Below are positions 42,437-51,486 of a DNA stretch of 64,000 nucleotides, piece by piece. A model generated the notes under the pieces. The model was not told the origin of the DNA and ran no database searches. It saw only the letters and a program-made list of their open reading frames with translations. Origin of the DNA: Zymomonas mobilis. GTDB taxonomy: Bacteria > Pseudomonadota > Alphaproteobacteria > Sphingomonadales > Sphingomonadaceae. How positions within the stretch are numbered: the first letter of the stretch is position 1; every line of letters starts with the position of its first letter. The translations under genes and the position numbers were made by a program. Where the stretch lies: NCBI RefSeq assembly GCF_006715975.1, contig NZ_VFOF01000001.1, positions 1,250,001 through 1,314,000 on the forward strand, written 5' to 3'.

Positions 42437-43630
42437 TTACTTTTTTGTAAAAAGACCAACCATCTCGACATGTAAAGACCATGGGAATTGCCCAATTGGC
42501 TTCACCCAATCCAAACTCCATCCAGCATCCATCAGATTTTTAGCATCGCGGGCAAAGGTTGCCGGATTACAAGAAACATAGACAATTCGCCCATGCGGTA
42601 ACGGTGCCAGATTGACTATCTGTTCTTTGGCACCGGCACGCGGCGGATCAAGAATGATGCAGTCAAAGCGTGCCAGTTCGTTTTTCTGTAAAGGACGCCG
42701 AAACAAGTCACGATGTTCAACAAAAATGGCTTTTCCAGCTTGACCAGCAGCCTGTTTCAAAGCCAACACTGCATCGCGCATCCCTTCGGCGGCATACACA
42801 CGGCTGTTTTTATCTAAGGAAAGGGCAAAAGTCCCTAAGCCAGAAAAAAGATCGGCGACAAGGCGACTATCGCCGACGGCCTCTCTGACAGTCTGGACTA
42901 GCGCTTGCTCACCATCTTTGGTTGCCTGTAAAAACGCATGCGAAGGCAATGCAACCGGAACATCGCCTAATGTGACAGTAACCCGTTCTGATTCCCAACG
43001 GGTTTCGGCACCATAACCCTGATCTATTGAAAGACGAGCAAAAGCTTTCTCAGAGGCAAAAGCTGTAACCGCCTCGGTTGCCTCCAAATTTTCTGGAAAC
43101 GGCATCACCAATAAACAGTCAATGCCTTGATCTGCCAAGGTCATTTCAATTTGCGCTAACGAACGCGGTGCCAGCCATTTTTGCAAAAAGCTGCGTAAAT
43201 CTTTAACCGCTTTAAACAGACTTTCTTCCAACAAAGGACATTCCGCAATATCCACTAATTGATGACTGGATGTCTTGTTATAGCCCAAAGTCAACTTTTT
43301 GCCGGCTTTGAAAGCTCGCAAAGCCACACGGCGGCGGCTATGCGGCGGAGAAAGATGCGCCTCTTTTAAATCAGGGGCGGATAACCCTTGCTGGTGAAAG
43401 GCTTCTGCGATCCGATCCGTCATAAATTTTTTGTAAACGACTTCATCAGCATATTGTAACTGACAGCCACCACAGATTGAAAAATGGCGACAAACGGGAT
43501 CAATATGGTGAGCACCAAATTTGATCGCACCTTCATCCGTAACAGAATCCCCAGGCACAGAATTGGGCACAAATTGCCCTTCTGCCGTTACCCCGTCACC
43601 TTTAGCGGCTAATCTCACAATTTCATTCAT
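42437..43630 (-). CDS. Class I SAM-dependent RNA (uracil-C5) methyltransferase, RlmD/TrmA family
   Basis: Methylates a uracil C5 in rRNA or tRNA. A short N-terminal TRAM-like beta barrel spans residues 1-30. Iron-sulfur cluster cysteines are visible as CRHFSICGGCQLQ near 47-60 plus AECPLLEE. The SAM-binding motif is VADLFSGLGTFAL, and DPPRAGAK is followed by the catalytic VYVSCNPATFARD with the nucleophilic cysteine. 397 residues. It overlaps the nnr gene by four bases (ATGA-type). Which position it modifies (rRNA U1939, U747 or another) cannot be decided by eye. Confidence 0.88.
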   Translation of the reverse strand: MNEIVRLAAKGDGVTAEGQFVPNSVPGDSVTDEGAIKFGAHHIDPVCRHFSICGGCQLQYADEVVYKKFMTDRIAEAFHQQGLSAPDLKEAHLSPPHSRRRVALRAFKAGKKLTLGYNKTSSHQLVDIAECPLLEESLFKAVKDLRSFLQKWLAPRSLAQIEMTLADQGIDCLLVMPFPENLEATEAVTAFASEKAFARLSIDQGYGAETRWESERVTVTLGDVPVALPSHAFLQATKDGEQALVQTVREAVGDSRLVADLFSGLGTFALSLDKNSRVYAAEGMRDAVLALKQAAGQAGKAIFVEHRDLFRRPLQKNELARFDCIILDPPRAGAKEQIVNLAPLPHGRIVYVSCNPATFARDAKNLMDAGWSLDWVKPIGQFPWSLHVEMVGLFTKK

Positions 43631-45081
43631 GCTGTAACTGTCACTTCTACAAAAGCGGAACGCAGATGACCAATCAGATCATCGGCAATCATTCCAGGGC
43701 CCGCCAAACGGGCGGCTTCACCATGCAACCACACGGCCGCACAAGCGGCATCGAAAGGATCCATGCCACGTGCCAACATCGCACCACAGATACCAGAAAG
43801 AACATCTCCCGTTCCGGCATTGGCTAACCACGATACCGCCGGTTGAGAAATGGCTGCACGTCCATCTGGTGTGGCAATAACGGTATCGGCACCCTTCAAA
43901 ACAACCACCAGACCAGACAATTCGGCGGCCTTGGTCACACGGGTCAGTTTGTCACCACTAATACCGTCAAACAGACGCTTAAATTCGCCTTCATGCGGGG
44001 TAATAATCGTTGGCTGGCGAATATTGCGCAGGCAATCGAGACCTTCTCTTTTTAACAAAAAGAGCGCATCTGCATCCAAGACTAACGGATGGGATGTGTC
44101 CAATGCCATCGAAAGACGTTGCACACCTAATTCATCACGTCCCAATCCGGGGCCAATCACAAGGGCATTGATACGTTCATCAGCCAAAGCCTCACGGCTC
44201 CATGACCGGTGAACAAGCGCCATCGGACCTGAAACCGCTTCGCCGCCTAGCAAGGCAACATAACCGGCCCCTGCCCTCTGTGCTGCAACCGCAGAAAGGA
44301 GCGAAGCACCGGCCATTGCACCGGCTGTAATGGCGACATAACCACGGCTATATTTATAATCAGCAGGCGTTGGCGCTGCCAAACGTGGTTTTGGAATTTC
44401 GATCAGATCAGGCTTTTGGATGGTCAACCCAATGTCGCCAACAGCAACTCGACCGCAAAGCGTTGATGCGGGTTCTAATCGATGCGCAGGCTTTAAGGCA
44501 CCAATGGCAATGGTTAGATCAAATGCCGGAATATCCGACAACAAACTGCCTTTATCGGTATCAACACCACTTGGAACATCAATCGCTACCCGTAAAGAAG
44601 CGGCCTTTGAAAAGGCTTTCAGTTTTGACAGCAAATCTTCATCCAGTGATCGGGACATGCCGACCCCGAATAAGGCATCAATCAATAAAGGTGCCGCTTG
44701 AGCTTCATCAAGAGAGGTAACCTTACCCGAAAAAAGAGAACGCGCTTTTTTCGCAGCATCCGTTTTTGGCTCGCTATAGGCCGCGACCGAAACAGGAATA
44801 CCCCATTCTTCTAAATAACGCGCAATGACATATCCATCACCACCATTATTACCGGGGCCACAAAGGATTAATGCAGGCATGTTACCGGCAAAAGAACGCG
44901 TTATGGACGCCGCAACTTTTCCGGCTTTTTCCATCAGGTCATCGACAGAGCTGCCGCGCTTCATCGCCGCCATTTCCGCAGATCTCATCGCCTGCAATCG
45001 CAAAATCGGGCGAGGTTCAGGGGACAATGACCGTATTATTTTATCATGCTGTGGTAGTGTTTCTAATTTGGATATCGTCAT
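43627..45081 (-). CDS. nnr: Bifunctional NAD(P)H-hydrate epimerase / ADP-dependent dehydratase
   Basis: Repairs damaged NADHX/NADPHX. The N-terminal YjeF_N epimerase domain has CGPGNNGGDGYVIARYL and the ALFGVGMSR segment. The C-terminal kinase-like dehydratase domain (from about residue 230) carries VIGPGLGRDE, PLVLDADALFLL, TPHEGEFKRLF and the WLANAGTGDVLSGICGAML catalytic motif. About 484 residues from ATG 45081; a GTG at 45126 would add 15 residues and overlap the end of the upstream dehydratase remnant. No clear Shine-Dalgarno supports either start. Co-directional and overlapping with the RNA methyltransferase. Confidence 0.93.
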   Translation of the reverse strand: MTISKLETLPQHDKIIRSLSPEPRPILRLQAMRSAEMAAMKRGSSVDDLMEKAGKVAASITRSFAGNMPALILCGPGNNGGDGYVIARYLEEWGIPVSVAAYSEPKTDAAKKARSLFSGKVTSLDEAQAAPLLIDALFGVGMSRSLDEDLLSKLKAFSKAASLRVAIDVPSGVDTDKGSLLSDIPAFDLTIAIGALKPAHRLEPASTLCGRVAVGDIGLTIQKPDLIEIPKPRLAAPTPADYKYSRGYVAITAGAMAGASLLSAVAAQRAGAGYVALLGGEAVSGPMALVHRSWSREALADERINALVIGPGLGRDELGVQRLSMALDTSHPLVLDADALFLLKREGLDCLRNIRQPTIITPHEGEFKRLFDGISGDKLTRVTKAAELSGLVVVLKGADTVIATPDGRAAISQPAVSWLANAGTGDVLSGICGAMLARGMDPFDAACAAVWLHGEAARLAGPGMIADDLIGHLRSAFVEVTVTA

Positions 45082-45122
45082 AGCTATGGCGCTCACTTCT
45101 AGCACCGGGATGCGTGACAGCC

Positions 45123-45357
45123 TCACATAACAGACAGACGTAAATACCCTGCCCCCGTGATGGATGATAAAGGGCGTAAACCCTGATTTTCTTGGGCAGG
45201 ATAGGTGTTACAGCGTTCTGCTAGCACATCTTCCGGTATATCGAGATCAATAATACCTTAATTTAGCGCCTATATGGAGGATATCCGCCCCATCAACAAG
45301 GGTAATAAAAATTATTCCTTCCACCCGACTGGCAAAAGAAATGTTCACGAAGCAGCC
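45123..45357 (-). pseudogene. Decayed C-terminal remnant of an IlvD/Edd-family dehydratase
   Basis: No intact gene occupies 45127-45424. On the minus strand, a frame from 45357 to 45247 reads GCFVNISFASRVEGIIFI followed by TLVDGADILHIG. This lines up with the conserved IlvD/Edd C-terminal pattern (GFxxGHISPEAxEGGPIALVxDGDxIxI). After a stop at 45249-45247 a second frame (45257 to 45123) continues with IDLDIPEDVLAERC, like the LDLLVSDEELAxR segment, and ends in Gly-rich sequence and TGA at 45123. Internal stops, a frame change, no start codon and only about 75 residues of an approximately 600-residue family show that it is dead. Family assignment is from memory of the motif. Confidence 0.5.
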
Positions 45358-45424
45358 TCATCGGAAATTTAATATATTATCCTAAAATATTGTCTAAAAA
45401 GCGCCAGCATATGACCGCCTATAT

Positions 45425-46165
45425 CTATTTTCTATTCTTCAATGAAAGCACCGTTTCCTTGATGACGTTTTCCAAAATTTGACACCATCTTCCGATTTCT
45501 TTTGGCTCGGTCAGCATATCCTGCCTTATTTCCAAAAGCAGATAAGGAATCCGGTTTTTTTCTGCGTGGCGGTTCATCGTCGTGTTCAGGATGCGCCCCG
45601 AATAAGGCTCATTTTCACCGACAACCAATTGGGCTTGCTTCAATAACGGTATTGCAATCTGTGTTGCCCGATCATCGTTATTATAAAGCAGGCCGACCTG
45701 CCACGGGCGATAACAGTGCAGATCACTTTTTAGGCAGGGGGTAAAGCTGTGCAGAGAAACAATCAACGTTGGTCGCTGACGTTTAATGACTTCGGCAATA
45801 TGCTGATGATAAGGATAATAAAAACGCGCCAAACGGGCTTCTTTTTCTTCTGCTTTCAACCCTGTATTACCCGCTATGACATAGCCATCTGAAACAGCAG
45901 GCATCAATCCCAAAAAATCATCTTCATCACGATTAAGGTCGACCACCAATCTTGATTGGGCGGCAAAAACAGCGCGACAGCTTAATGTCTGGCAAAGCTG
46001 CTCTCCTAATGTCTCAACCCCCTTATCAAGGGCGACATGCTCATCATATAAATTTCTATCAATCCCCAGATCAATATCTTCAGGTACAAAAGCCGAAGCA
46101 TGATCCGCAATCAATAAAATAGAAGGATCAGCGCCTTCTATATCATGCCAAGCTTGATGAGACAT
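45425..46165 (-). CDS. N-formylglutamate amidohydrolase family protein
   Basis: Zinc-dependent amidohydrolase fold of 246 residues. Family segments include LLIADHASAFVPEDIDLGI near residue 17 (metal-binding D-H), VVDLNRDEDD, FYYPYHQHIAEVI, and LIVSLHSFTP with the conserved SxHSF metal site. Then comes NEPYSGRILNTTMNRHAEKNRIPYLLLEIRQD, the family's C-terminal glutamate-bearing motif. In histidine degradation such enzymes hydrolyse N-formylglutamate (HutG/HutF route), but no hut genes are near and many homologues have unknown substrates. Stands alone, with its own RBS-poor start at 46165. Confidence 0.87.
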   Translation of the reverse strand: MSHQAWHDIEGADPSILLIADHASAFVPEDIDLGIDRNLYDEHVALDKGVETLGEQLCQTLSCRAVFAAQSRLVVDLNRDEDDFLGLMPAVSDGYVIAGNTGLKAEEKEARLARFYYPYHQHIAEVIKRQRPTLIVSLHSFTPCLKSDLHCYRPWQVGLLYNNDDRATQIAIPLLKQAQLVVGENEPYSGRILNTTMNRHAEKNRIPYLLLEIRQDMLTEPKEIGRWCQILENVIKETVLSLKNRK

Positions 46166-46355
46166 GAGTCATCCTTTTATTGAAAGCTATTCTCGAAAAA
46201 AGAGGCATTATAGGCGCGATATCGCTTCCTATAATCTCTTTCTTTTAATCAGCTTTAATCAATTTCCCTAAATTCTTAGGTTCTTTGGATGACTTCACGT
46301 TCCAATCTTGGCCGAATAGAACCGCATGATTATTTATAATTATAACAGCAAATGG

Positions 46356-47207
46356 TCACCGCAAAACGGATGATAACGCCCACCATTGGGGATGCTCGTC
46401 TTTCAGTTTTTCGCGTGCTATATCACGATCTGCAATATTATCGAAAAGCGCAAAACAGGTCGCTCCTGATCCTGACATGCGAGAAAAACTGACGCCTTTT
46501 TGCTGCTGTAACCATTCGACGACATCACCAATAATCGGTAATATTTTTCTTGCAGGCGGCTCCAGATCATTTCGTCCTGACCGTGATGCATCCAATATAT
46601 GGCTGTCCGTCGCTAAAGGCCCCCGATCGATGCCATCCCAATTCTTAAAAATCATCGGGGTCGAGCAAGATACTCTGGGGTTGACCAATAATAATGGCTT
46701 GTTTTCAAGAGAGTAATCCGCAATCTGGGTCAGCTTTTCGCCCACCCCTTCTCCACGCACTAGACAAGAATCCACACAGGCCGGAACATCTGCGCCCAAA
46801 TGAGCCGCAAGTGTCAAAAGCGCTTCATGTGGTACGCCATAATGCTGACCTATCATCCGCAAAATAGCCGCCGCATCAGCAGAACCACCGCCAATTCCGG
46901 CGGCGATAGGCAGACGTTTATCAAGAATAATCGAAAAGCCTGCTGGTATTTTATCAGGATAGGCTTCCCGTAACGCCGCTACCGCACGCAAGACAAGGTT
47001 GTCCTTACCTGCATCCAAACCTTCAGCGAAAGGGCCCGTAATCGTCAAATGATCTTCTGCACGATCAGCTACCGCTTGCAGAATGTCGCCATCTTCAGCA
47101 AAGGCAAAAATAGTCTCTAATGCATGATACCCGTTGGGCATCTTTCCTCGCACATGAAGTGCCAGATTGATCTTGGCATAGGCTATTTCTGTCAGCTTAG
47201 ACACCAC
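46356..47207 (-). CDS. ispE: 4-diphosphocytidyl-2-C-methyl-D-erythritol kinase
   Basis: GHMP kinase of the MEP isoprenoid pathway (same pathway as dxr in this window). [26 protein letters not shown] at the N-terminus, the phosphate loop [20 protein letters not shown] and the C-terminal [15 protein letters not shown] are diagnostic. About 283 residues. Start chosen at GTG 47207, eight bases after AGGA; tandem GTG codons at 47213 and 47204 are alternatives and no ATG exists upstream of the AYAKINL motif. Preceded by a 570-base non-coding AT-rich region. Confidence 0.94.
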   Translation of the reverse strand: MVSKLTEIAYAKINLALHVRGKMPNGYHALETIFAFAEDGDILQAVADRAEDHLTITGPFAEGLDAGKDNLVLRAVAALREAYPDKIPAGFSIILDKRLPIAAGIGGGSADAAAILRMIGQHYGVPHEALLTLAAHLGADVPACVDSCLVRGEGVGEKLTQIADYSLENKPLLLVNPRVSCSTPMIFKNWDGIDRGPLATDSHILDASRSGRNDLEPPARKILPIIGDVVEWLQQQKGVSFSRMSGSGATCFALFDNIADRDIAREKLKDEHPQWWALSSVLR

Positions 47208-47786
47208 ACACACTTTCCTGATAATAACGTAAAATTTCTGAAAACAGGGCTATAACGAATTAGGAAAACTCTGCATCCCTTTTTATAAAAAACTTTAATA
47301 GAAAGAACGCTCCAACCAGCGGTCGCATTAAAAGCACATAACGCCTTAAAGGGATATAAACGGCGTGGCGTCATAACAATAACGCCCAAAAATCGATAAA
47401 AAAACACTAGATTTATTTCAGCATAGGTTGCTTTTGGAAGCTTATCCAAAAACTTTGTGCGTGATGAAAGCCTTAAGAGTTTAAGACCTCTTTAAGATGA
47501 AACTTCTTGGCTCACTTTTCATAAGAAACCATATCTAACGACTTCATCAAAAAACAATTTTTTAAAATGGCAGCAAGCATTCGTTCGAACACCGCGCAAA
47601 AATATACAAAAGAAATTAAATTTAATTACAAAAAATTTTAAATTTACAACAAAAAATCAATTAAAAATTATTATTCTTAAGAAATATAGGGACTCAAAAG
47701 CCTTTATATTGCAGAGCAATTGTAAAAATATAATTAAAACAATCGCCCCACAATACAACGACAAGGAACTGCATCAAAATTGCATC
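47208..47786. other. Long AT-rich intergenic region with phased A-tracts
   Basis: About 570 bases between ispE and the TPR gene without a convincing gene. The stretch 47590-47760 is extremely AT-rich, and its A-tracts begin near 47598, 47608, 47618, 47630, 47640, 47651 and 47663. That spacing is close to the helical repeat and predicts bent DNA. A GTTCGAAC palindrome lies at 47583-47590, and a TTAA-N7-TTAA pair (CtrA-like, but expected by chance) at 47481-47495. It probably holds the ispE promoter and the 3' end of the TPR transcript. An 85-codon minus-strand frame (47449-47192) running into ispE is not credible. Confidence 0.4.
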
Positions 47787-49430
47787 CTAGGGAGCGGCTA
47801 AAGCAGGTGTCAGCCCTAAATCTATTTTACCTTTTATGCGCGCCGTAGCTTTGTCTTCTGCTGTAACCAAAGAGGCTTGCCATGCATAACGGGCATCAAA
47901 ATGTCGGCCTGCAGTCCAATAAGCATCGCCCAAATGCTCGTAAATCGTAGATTCTTTAGGTGCCAGTTCTGCCGCATTTTCCAACAGAAAAACGGCATCA
48001 TCCACGCGCCCCGAAAGATATTGGCTCCATCCACAAGAGTCGATAATCGCTGGATCAATCGGCATCGCCCCTAACGCCTTCATGAGAAGAATACTAGCAC
48101 TCTGAATATTTTCGCGTTTTTCTAACTGTGAATATCCCAATGTATTCAACGTAATCGGATTATTGGGGGCGATAGCTACCGCTTGTTCATAGGCGGCTTT
48201 TGCTTCTGGCCAATGCCCTGCGGCATCTAATAGATTACCCTTCAATATCCACATCTGCCAGTCTTTAGACATGGTTTTGTCAACATGGCTCAATGCTGCC
48301 AAAGCGGCATCAAAATTGCCGCTATCACCCTCTATTTCTGCAAGGTTATACCAGTCTTCAACGGTGGCATCCGGCTGACGGACAACATTTTGTGCCAGAT
48401 TAAGCGCCATATCCTTCCGCTTTTCACGCAGATAGAAAGATATCTGCATCGAAGTCGCCATATTATAGAAAGGATCTTCGGGCGTAATATGATTAAGCGC
48501 AATTCTTGCATCGGATAGCTGCCCAAAAGAAGACAATATCTCTGCAATAATGAGCCAATTCTCCGCATTGTTGGGTGTCATCCATGAAGATGCCCGCCCC
48601 AAGCCTAAACCAACCGGCTTGGTCAAGCTCTGTTTGCTACCCATCAAAGCCGCCATGCGCAAAAATAATTCGGACATACCGACTTCGACCGTCAGTTTCG
48701 ACGGCAAAGATTTTGGGTTCTTTGCAAACATCTGTCTGGCCTTTGCCAAAGATGCGCTGGAACCTTCCAACAAAGCCCTAGATTTGGCGCCGTCACGGTG
48801 CGACATTATCCCCGCAGCAAGGATACGCAACCGGTTCGCCCGACCCGTTCCACCACCCATAGATGGCTCAAGAAGAGGTAATGCCTCGTCATATTCTCCT
48901 GTCGCCAAAAGAAGCAAGCCGCGCACTTCTGGAACAAAAACTTTAATCGATTCATCCGCTTTATCTAATTCGCTTAAAGGATTGTCTTCCCCTGCCCCGA
49001 ATTTGACCCATGCCCGTAATAAGGGGGCGAAAGGAAAAAGAGCATAATGATTTTGCTCCATCCGATCGATTAACTGATGCGCTTCTTTCCACCTATGCTG
49101 CTGAACAGCCTTAGCCAGAATAAGGAATGGCCCGTCTCCTGTTCTGAAGCCGTCTTTCTCCATATGGGATAACGTCGCCAGCGTTATTTTCGTATTGTCC
49201 GCAACCTGCGCTTCTCGATAGGCTTTTAAAGCAAGCCGCTTATCGTCAGGATGTTCGTTGAATACGGAAAAGAAATCACGGGCGGCAAGATCAGGATTAC
49301 CGGAAAATGATGCCACTTGCCCTTCCATATAACGCTGAAGAGAGGATAGCCCTGCTTTATGCGCAGACACAGAAGCAAACGGAACGGTTAGCAATACCGT
49401 TAGCGGAATAATACGGATAAATGGAATCAT
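47787..49430 (-). CDS. Exported tetratricopeptide-repeat protein
   Basis: Signal peptide MIPFIRIIPLTVLLTVPFASVSA when started at ATG 49430; the longer frame to 49460 adds ten residues and neither start has a clear Shine-Dalgarno. The rest (about 520 residues) is mostly helical TPR-like repeats: the clearest are WQMWILKGNLLDAAGHWPEAKAAYEQAVAIAPNNP, then ITLNTLGYSQLEKRENIQ, and DAVFLLENAAELAPKESTIYEHLGDAYWTAGRHFDARY near the C-terminus. TPR proteins are scaffolds for protein complexes; partner unknown. Periplasmic location inferred. Similar proteins are common next to ispE and ETF-QO in Sphingomonadales as far as I recall. Function not assigned. Confidence 0.82.
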   Translation of the reverse strand: MIPFIRIIPLTVLLTVPFASVSAHKAGLSSLQRYMEGQVASFSGNPDLAARDFFSVFNEHPDDKRLALKAYREAQVADNTKITLATLSHMEKDGFRTGDGPFLILAKAVQQHRWKEAHQLIDRMEQNHYALFPFAPLLRAWVKFGAGEDNPLSELDKADESIKVFVPEVRGLLLLATGEYDEALPLLEPSMGGGTGRANRLRILAAGIMSHRDGAKSRALLEGSSASLAKARQMFAKNPKSLPSKLTVEVGMSELFLRMAALMGSKQSLTKPVGLGLGRASSWMTPNNAENWLIIAEILSSFGQLSDARIALNHITPEDPFYNMATSMQISFYLREKRKDMALNLAQNVVRQPDATVEDWYNLAEIEGDSGNFDAALAALSHVDKTMSKDWQMWILKGNLLDAAGHWPEAKAAYEQAVAIAPNNPITLNTLGYSQLEKRENIQSASILLMKALGAMPIDPAIIDSCGWSQYLSGRVDDAVFLLENAAELAPKESTIYEHLGDAYWTAGRHFDARYAWQASLVTAEDKATARIKGKIDLGLTPALAAP

Positions 49431-49535
49431 AACTGATAAAAACAGGCTAGGCCTCGCCATTGCAATAGATTTTCTATAAAACTTATCTATTAGATAGCAG
49501 AGCTTGCCTAGCCTGGCCTTTGTGTTCTGGTGTTT

Positions 49536-51194
49536 TTACATATTAGGGTAATTGGGACCATCTCCGCCCTGAGGTGTTACCCATTCGATATTACCCGTCG
49601 GGTCCTTGATGTCGCATGTTTTGCAATGCAGACAATTCTGGGCATTTATCTGAAGACGTGGGTTATTTTCTTCTTTCCCGATAATTTCATAAACACCAGC
49701 TGGACAATAGCAGCGTTCTGGAGAGTCGTATTTGGCCAAATTGATATTTATGGCAACCGATGGATCTTTTAATTTTAAATGACAGGGTTCGTTTTCATCA
49801 TGCTGGGTATTTGAAAGATAAACAGAAGATAGACGATCAAAACTTACCTTGCCATCGGGCTTAGGATAATGCTGTTTTTTGCCTTTTTCTTTGATGACGA
49901 GTGTGGAGTTATCAGGACGATGCCCTAATGTGAAAGGCAATTTGATACCTAAGCTTCTCATCCAAAGGTCTGTTCCAGCAACGGCCGAACCAATTAAAGG
50001 CCCGAAATGAGCAATCGCAGGTTCCGCATTACGCGCATTTTTTAACTCAGTTGCTAACCAGCTTTTCTCAAAATTATCTGGATAATCTGTCAGCAGCAAA
50101 GATGATTTGTCTTTCAACAGAGATTCAAAGGCAGCTTCAGCCGCTAACATGGCTGATTTCATTGCACCATGCGTGCCTTTAATCCGAGGAACATTCACAA
50201 ACCCAGCTGAGCATCCGATTAAAGCGCCACCTAGGAAGATAAGCTTAGGGATAGCTTGATAGCCGCCTTCATTAATGACACGCGCACCATAAGCAATCCG
50301 GCGTCCACCTTCCAATAAAGGTCGGATAGATGGATGCTCCTTCCAACGCTGGAATTCTTTAAAGGGGGAAAGATAAGGGTTGCTATAACCAAGGCCAACG
50401 ACAAAGCCGATTGAAACCTGATTATTTTCCTGATGATAGATAAAACCGCCGCCAACTTCACTCTTTAAGGGCCAGCCTTGGGTATGGATAACCCGCCCAG
50501 GAACGTGTTTTTGGGGCTCTATTTCCCAGAGTTCTTTAATGCCTAATCCATAGACCTGAGGCTGACTATCTGCATCTAGCCCAAATTTACGAATAACTCT
50601 TTTCGTTAAATGGCCACGAGCGCCTTCTGCAAAAAAGGTGTAACGGCCACGTAATTCCATGCCAGGTTGGAAATCAGGACGTGGTTTCCCATCTTTCCCG
50701 ACGCCCATGTCGCCTGTAATAATGCCTTTTACCTGATCATCTTCGTCATATAAAATATCGGCAGCGGCAAATCCTGGGAAAATGTCGACGCCCAAAGCCT
50801 CTGCTTCGGTTGCAAGCCAGCGGCACAAAGCTCCCAGAGAGCCTGTATAAAAACCTTTATTATGCATAAAGGGTGGCAAAAAGATTGAAGGCAATGTCAG
50901 ATGTTTTTTTGGAGTCAAAACCCAGTGAGGCGATTCCGTCACTTGCACAGTAAGCGGTGCACCTCGTTCACGCCAATCGGGCATTAATTCATTAAGAGCA
51001 ATGGGGTCAATAATCGCTCCAGAAAGAATATGCGCGCCGACTTCTGCCCCTTTTTCTAAGACACAGACTGTAATTTCTTGATTATTTTTTTGTGCCAGCT
51101 GTTTTAGACGAATTGCAGCAGAAAGGCCGGCGGGCCCTGCCCCTACAATAACGACATCATATTCCATGGATTCGCGTTCTGACATTTCCCCCAT
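49536..51194 (-). CDS. Electron-transfer flavoprotein:ubiquinone oxidoreductase
   Basis: Membrane-associated FAD/4Fe-4S enzyme passing electrons from ETF to ubiquinone. FAD-binding DVVIVGAGPAGLSAAIRLK starts at residue 13, followed by EKGAEVGAHILSGAIIDP, the ubiquinone-binding region with GRYTFFAEGARGHLTK, and GCSAGFVNVPRIKGTHGAMKSA. The C-terminal ferredoxin-like cluster site is QNCLHCKTCDIKDPTGNIEW, with an upstream CYCPAGVYE. 552 residues, normal. No etfA/etfB in the window. A divergent leader with a 10-base palindrome precedes it. The family is certain. An electron-entry role in a mainly fermentative organism, for example linked to amino-acid or sarcosine oxidation, is speculative. Confidence 0.94.
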   Translation of the reverse strand: MGEMSERESMEYDVVIVGAGPAGLSAAIRLKQLAQKNNQEITVCVLEKGAEVGAHILSGAIIDPIALNELMPDWRERGAPLTVQVTESPHWVLTPKKHLTLPSIFLPPFMHNKGFYTGSLGALCRWLATEAEALGVDIFPGFAAADILYDEDDQVKGIITGDMGVGKDGKPRPDFQPGMELRGRYTFFAEGARGHLTKRVIRKFGLDADSQPQVYGLGIKELWEIEPQKHVPGRVIHTQGWPLKSEVGGGFIYHQENNQVSIGFVVGLGYSNPYLSPFKEFQRWKEHPSIRPLLEGGRRIAYGARVINEGGYQAIPKLIFLGGALIGCSAGFVNVPRIKGTHGAMKSAMLAAEAAFESLLKDKSSLLLTDYPDNFEKSWLATELKNARNAEPAIAHFGPLIGSAVAGTDLWMRSLGIKLPFTLGHRPDNSTLVIKEKGKKQHYPKPDGKVSFDRLSSVYLSNTQHDENEPCHLKLKDPSVAININLAKYDSPERCYCPAGVYEIIGKEENNPRLQINAQNCLHCKTCDIKDPTGNIEWVTPQGGDGPNYPNM

Positions 51195-51208
51195 AATCCT
51201 TATGGTTG

Positions 51209-51246
51209 TATAGCAATCGCCTGATCTTTTAATGAAGATTGCTATA
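51209..51246. promoter_or_regulatory. Inverted repeat upstream of the ETF-QO gene
   Basis: Perfect 10-base inverted repeat TATAGCAATC (51209-51218) / GATTGCTATA (51237-51246), 15-52 bases upstream of the start. It could be an operator or a leader hairpin. The rest of 51247-51486 is AT-rich divergent promoter space with a CCTGATCAGG palindrome at 51320-51329. Confidence 0.4.
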
Positions 51247-51486
51247 ACTGGTTATTAATAATAGGATGTTTTGACCGAGATACGTTTAAGATCAGCTGAT
51301 TGGATATTTTGAATGAAGCCCTGATCAGGTATCTTTGATAAAATCTCCAAAAAGAGAGATTAGAATAATAGAAAATTTCACTATTTTCAAAAAGGTTTTA
51401 TAAATAATTTTTATCGACAGTTTTATAACTAATCCAAACTAGTCAATTAATCAGAATTTTATAGCGAGGAATCGGATCGTCCAATC

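Noticed and set aside
45127-45424. Remnant of a P-II (GlnB) protein upstream of nnr
   Set aside because: First impression from the GIIFIT stretch; the longer run of matches (IS..A..VEG..I.LV-DGAD-I-L) fits the IlvD/Edd C-terminus better.
47192-47449. Minus-strand frame of 85 residues upstream of ispE
   Set aside because: Overlaps the ispE start, has no ribosome binding site and no recognisable composition or motif.
47481-47495. TTAA-N7-TTAA, the CtrA box pattern
   Set aside because: In AT-rich sequence such a pair is expected once or twice per window by chance, and it is not at a cell-cycle gene.
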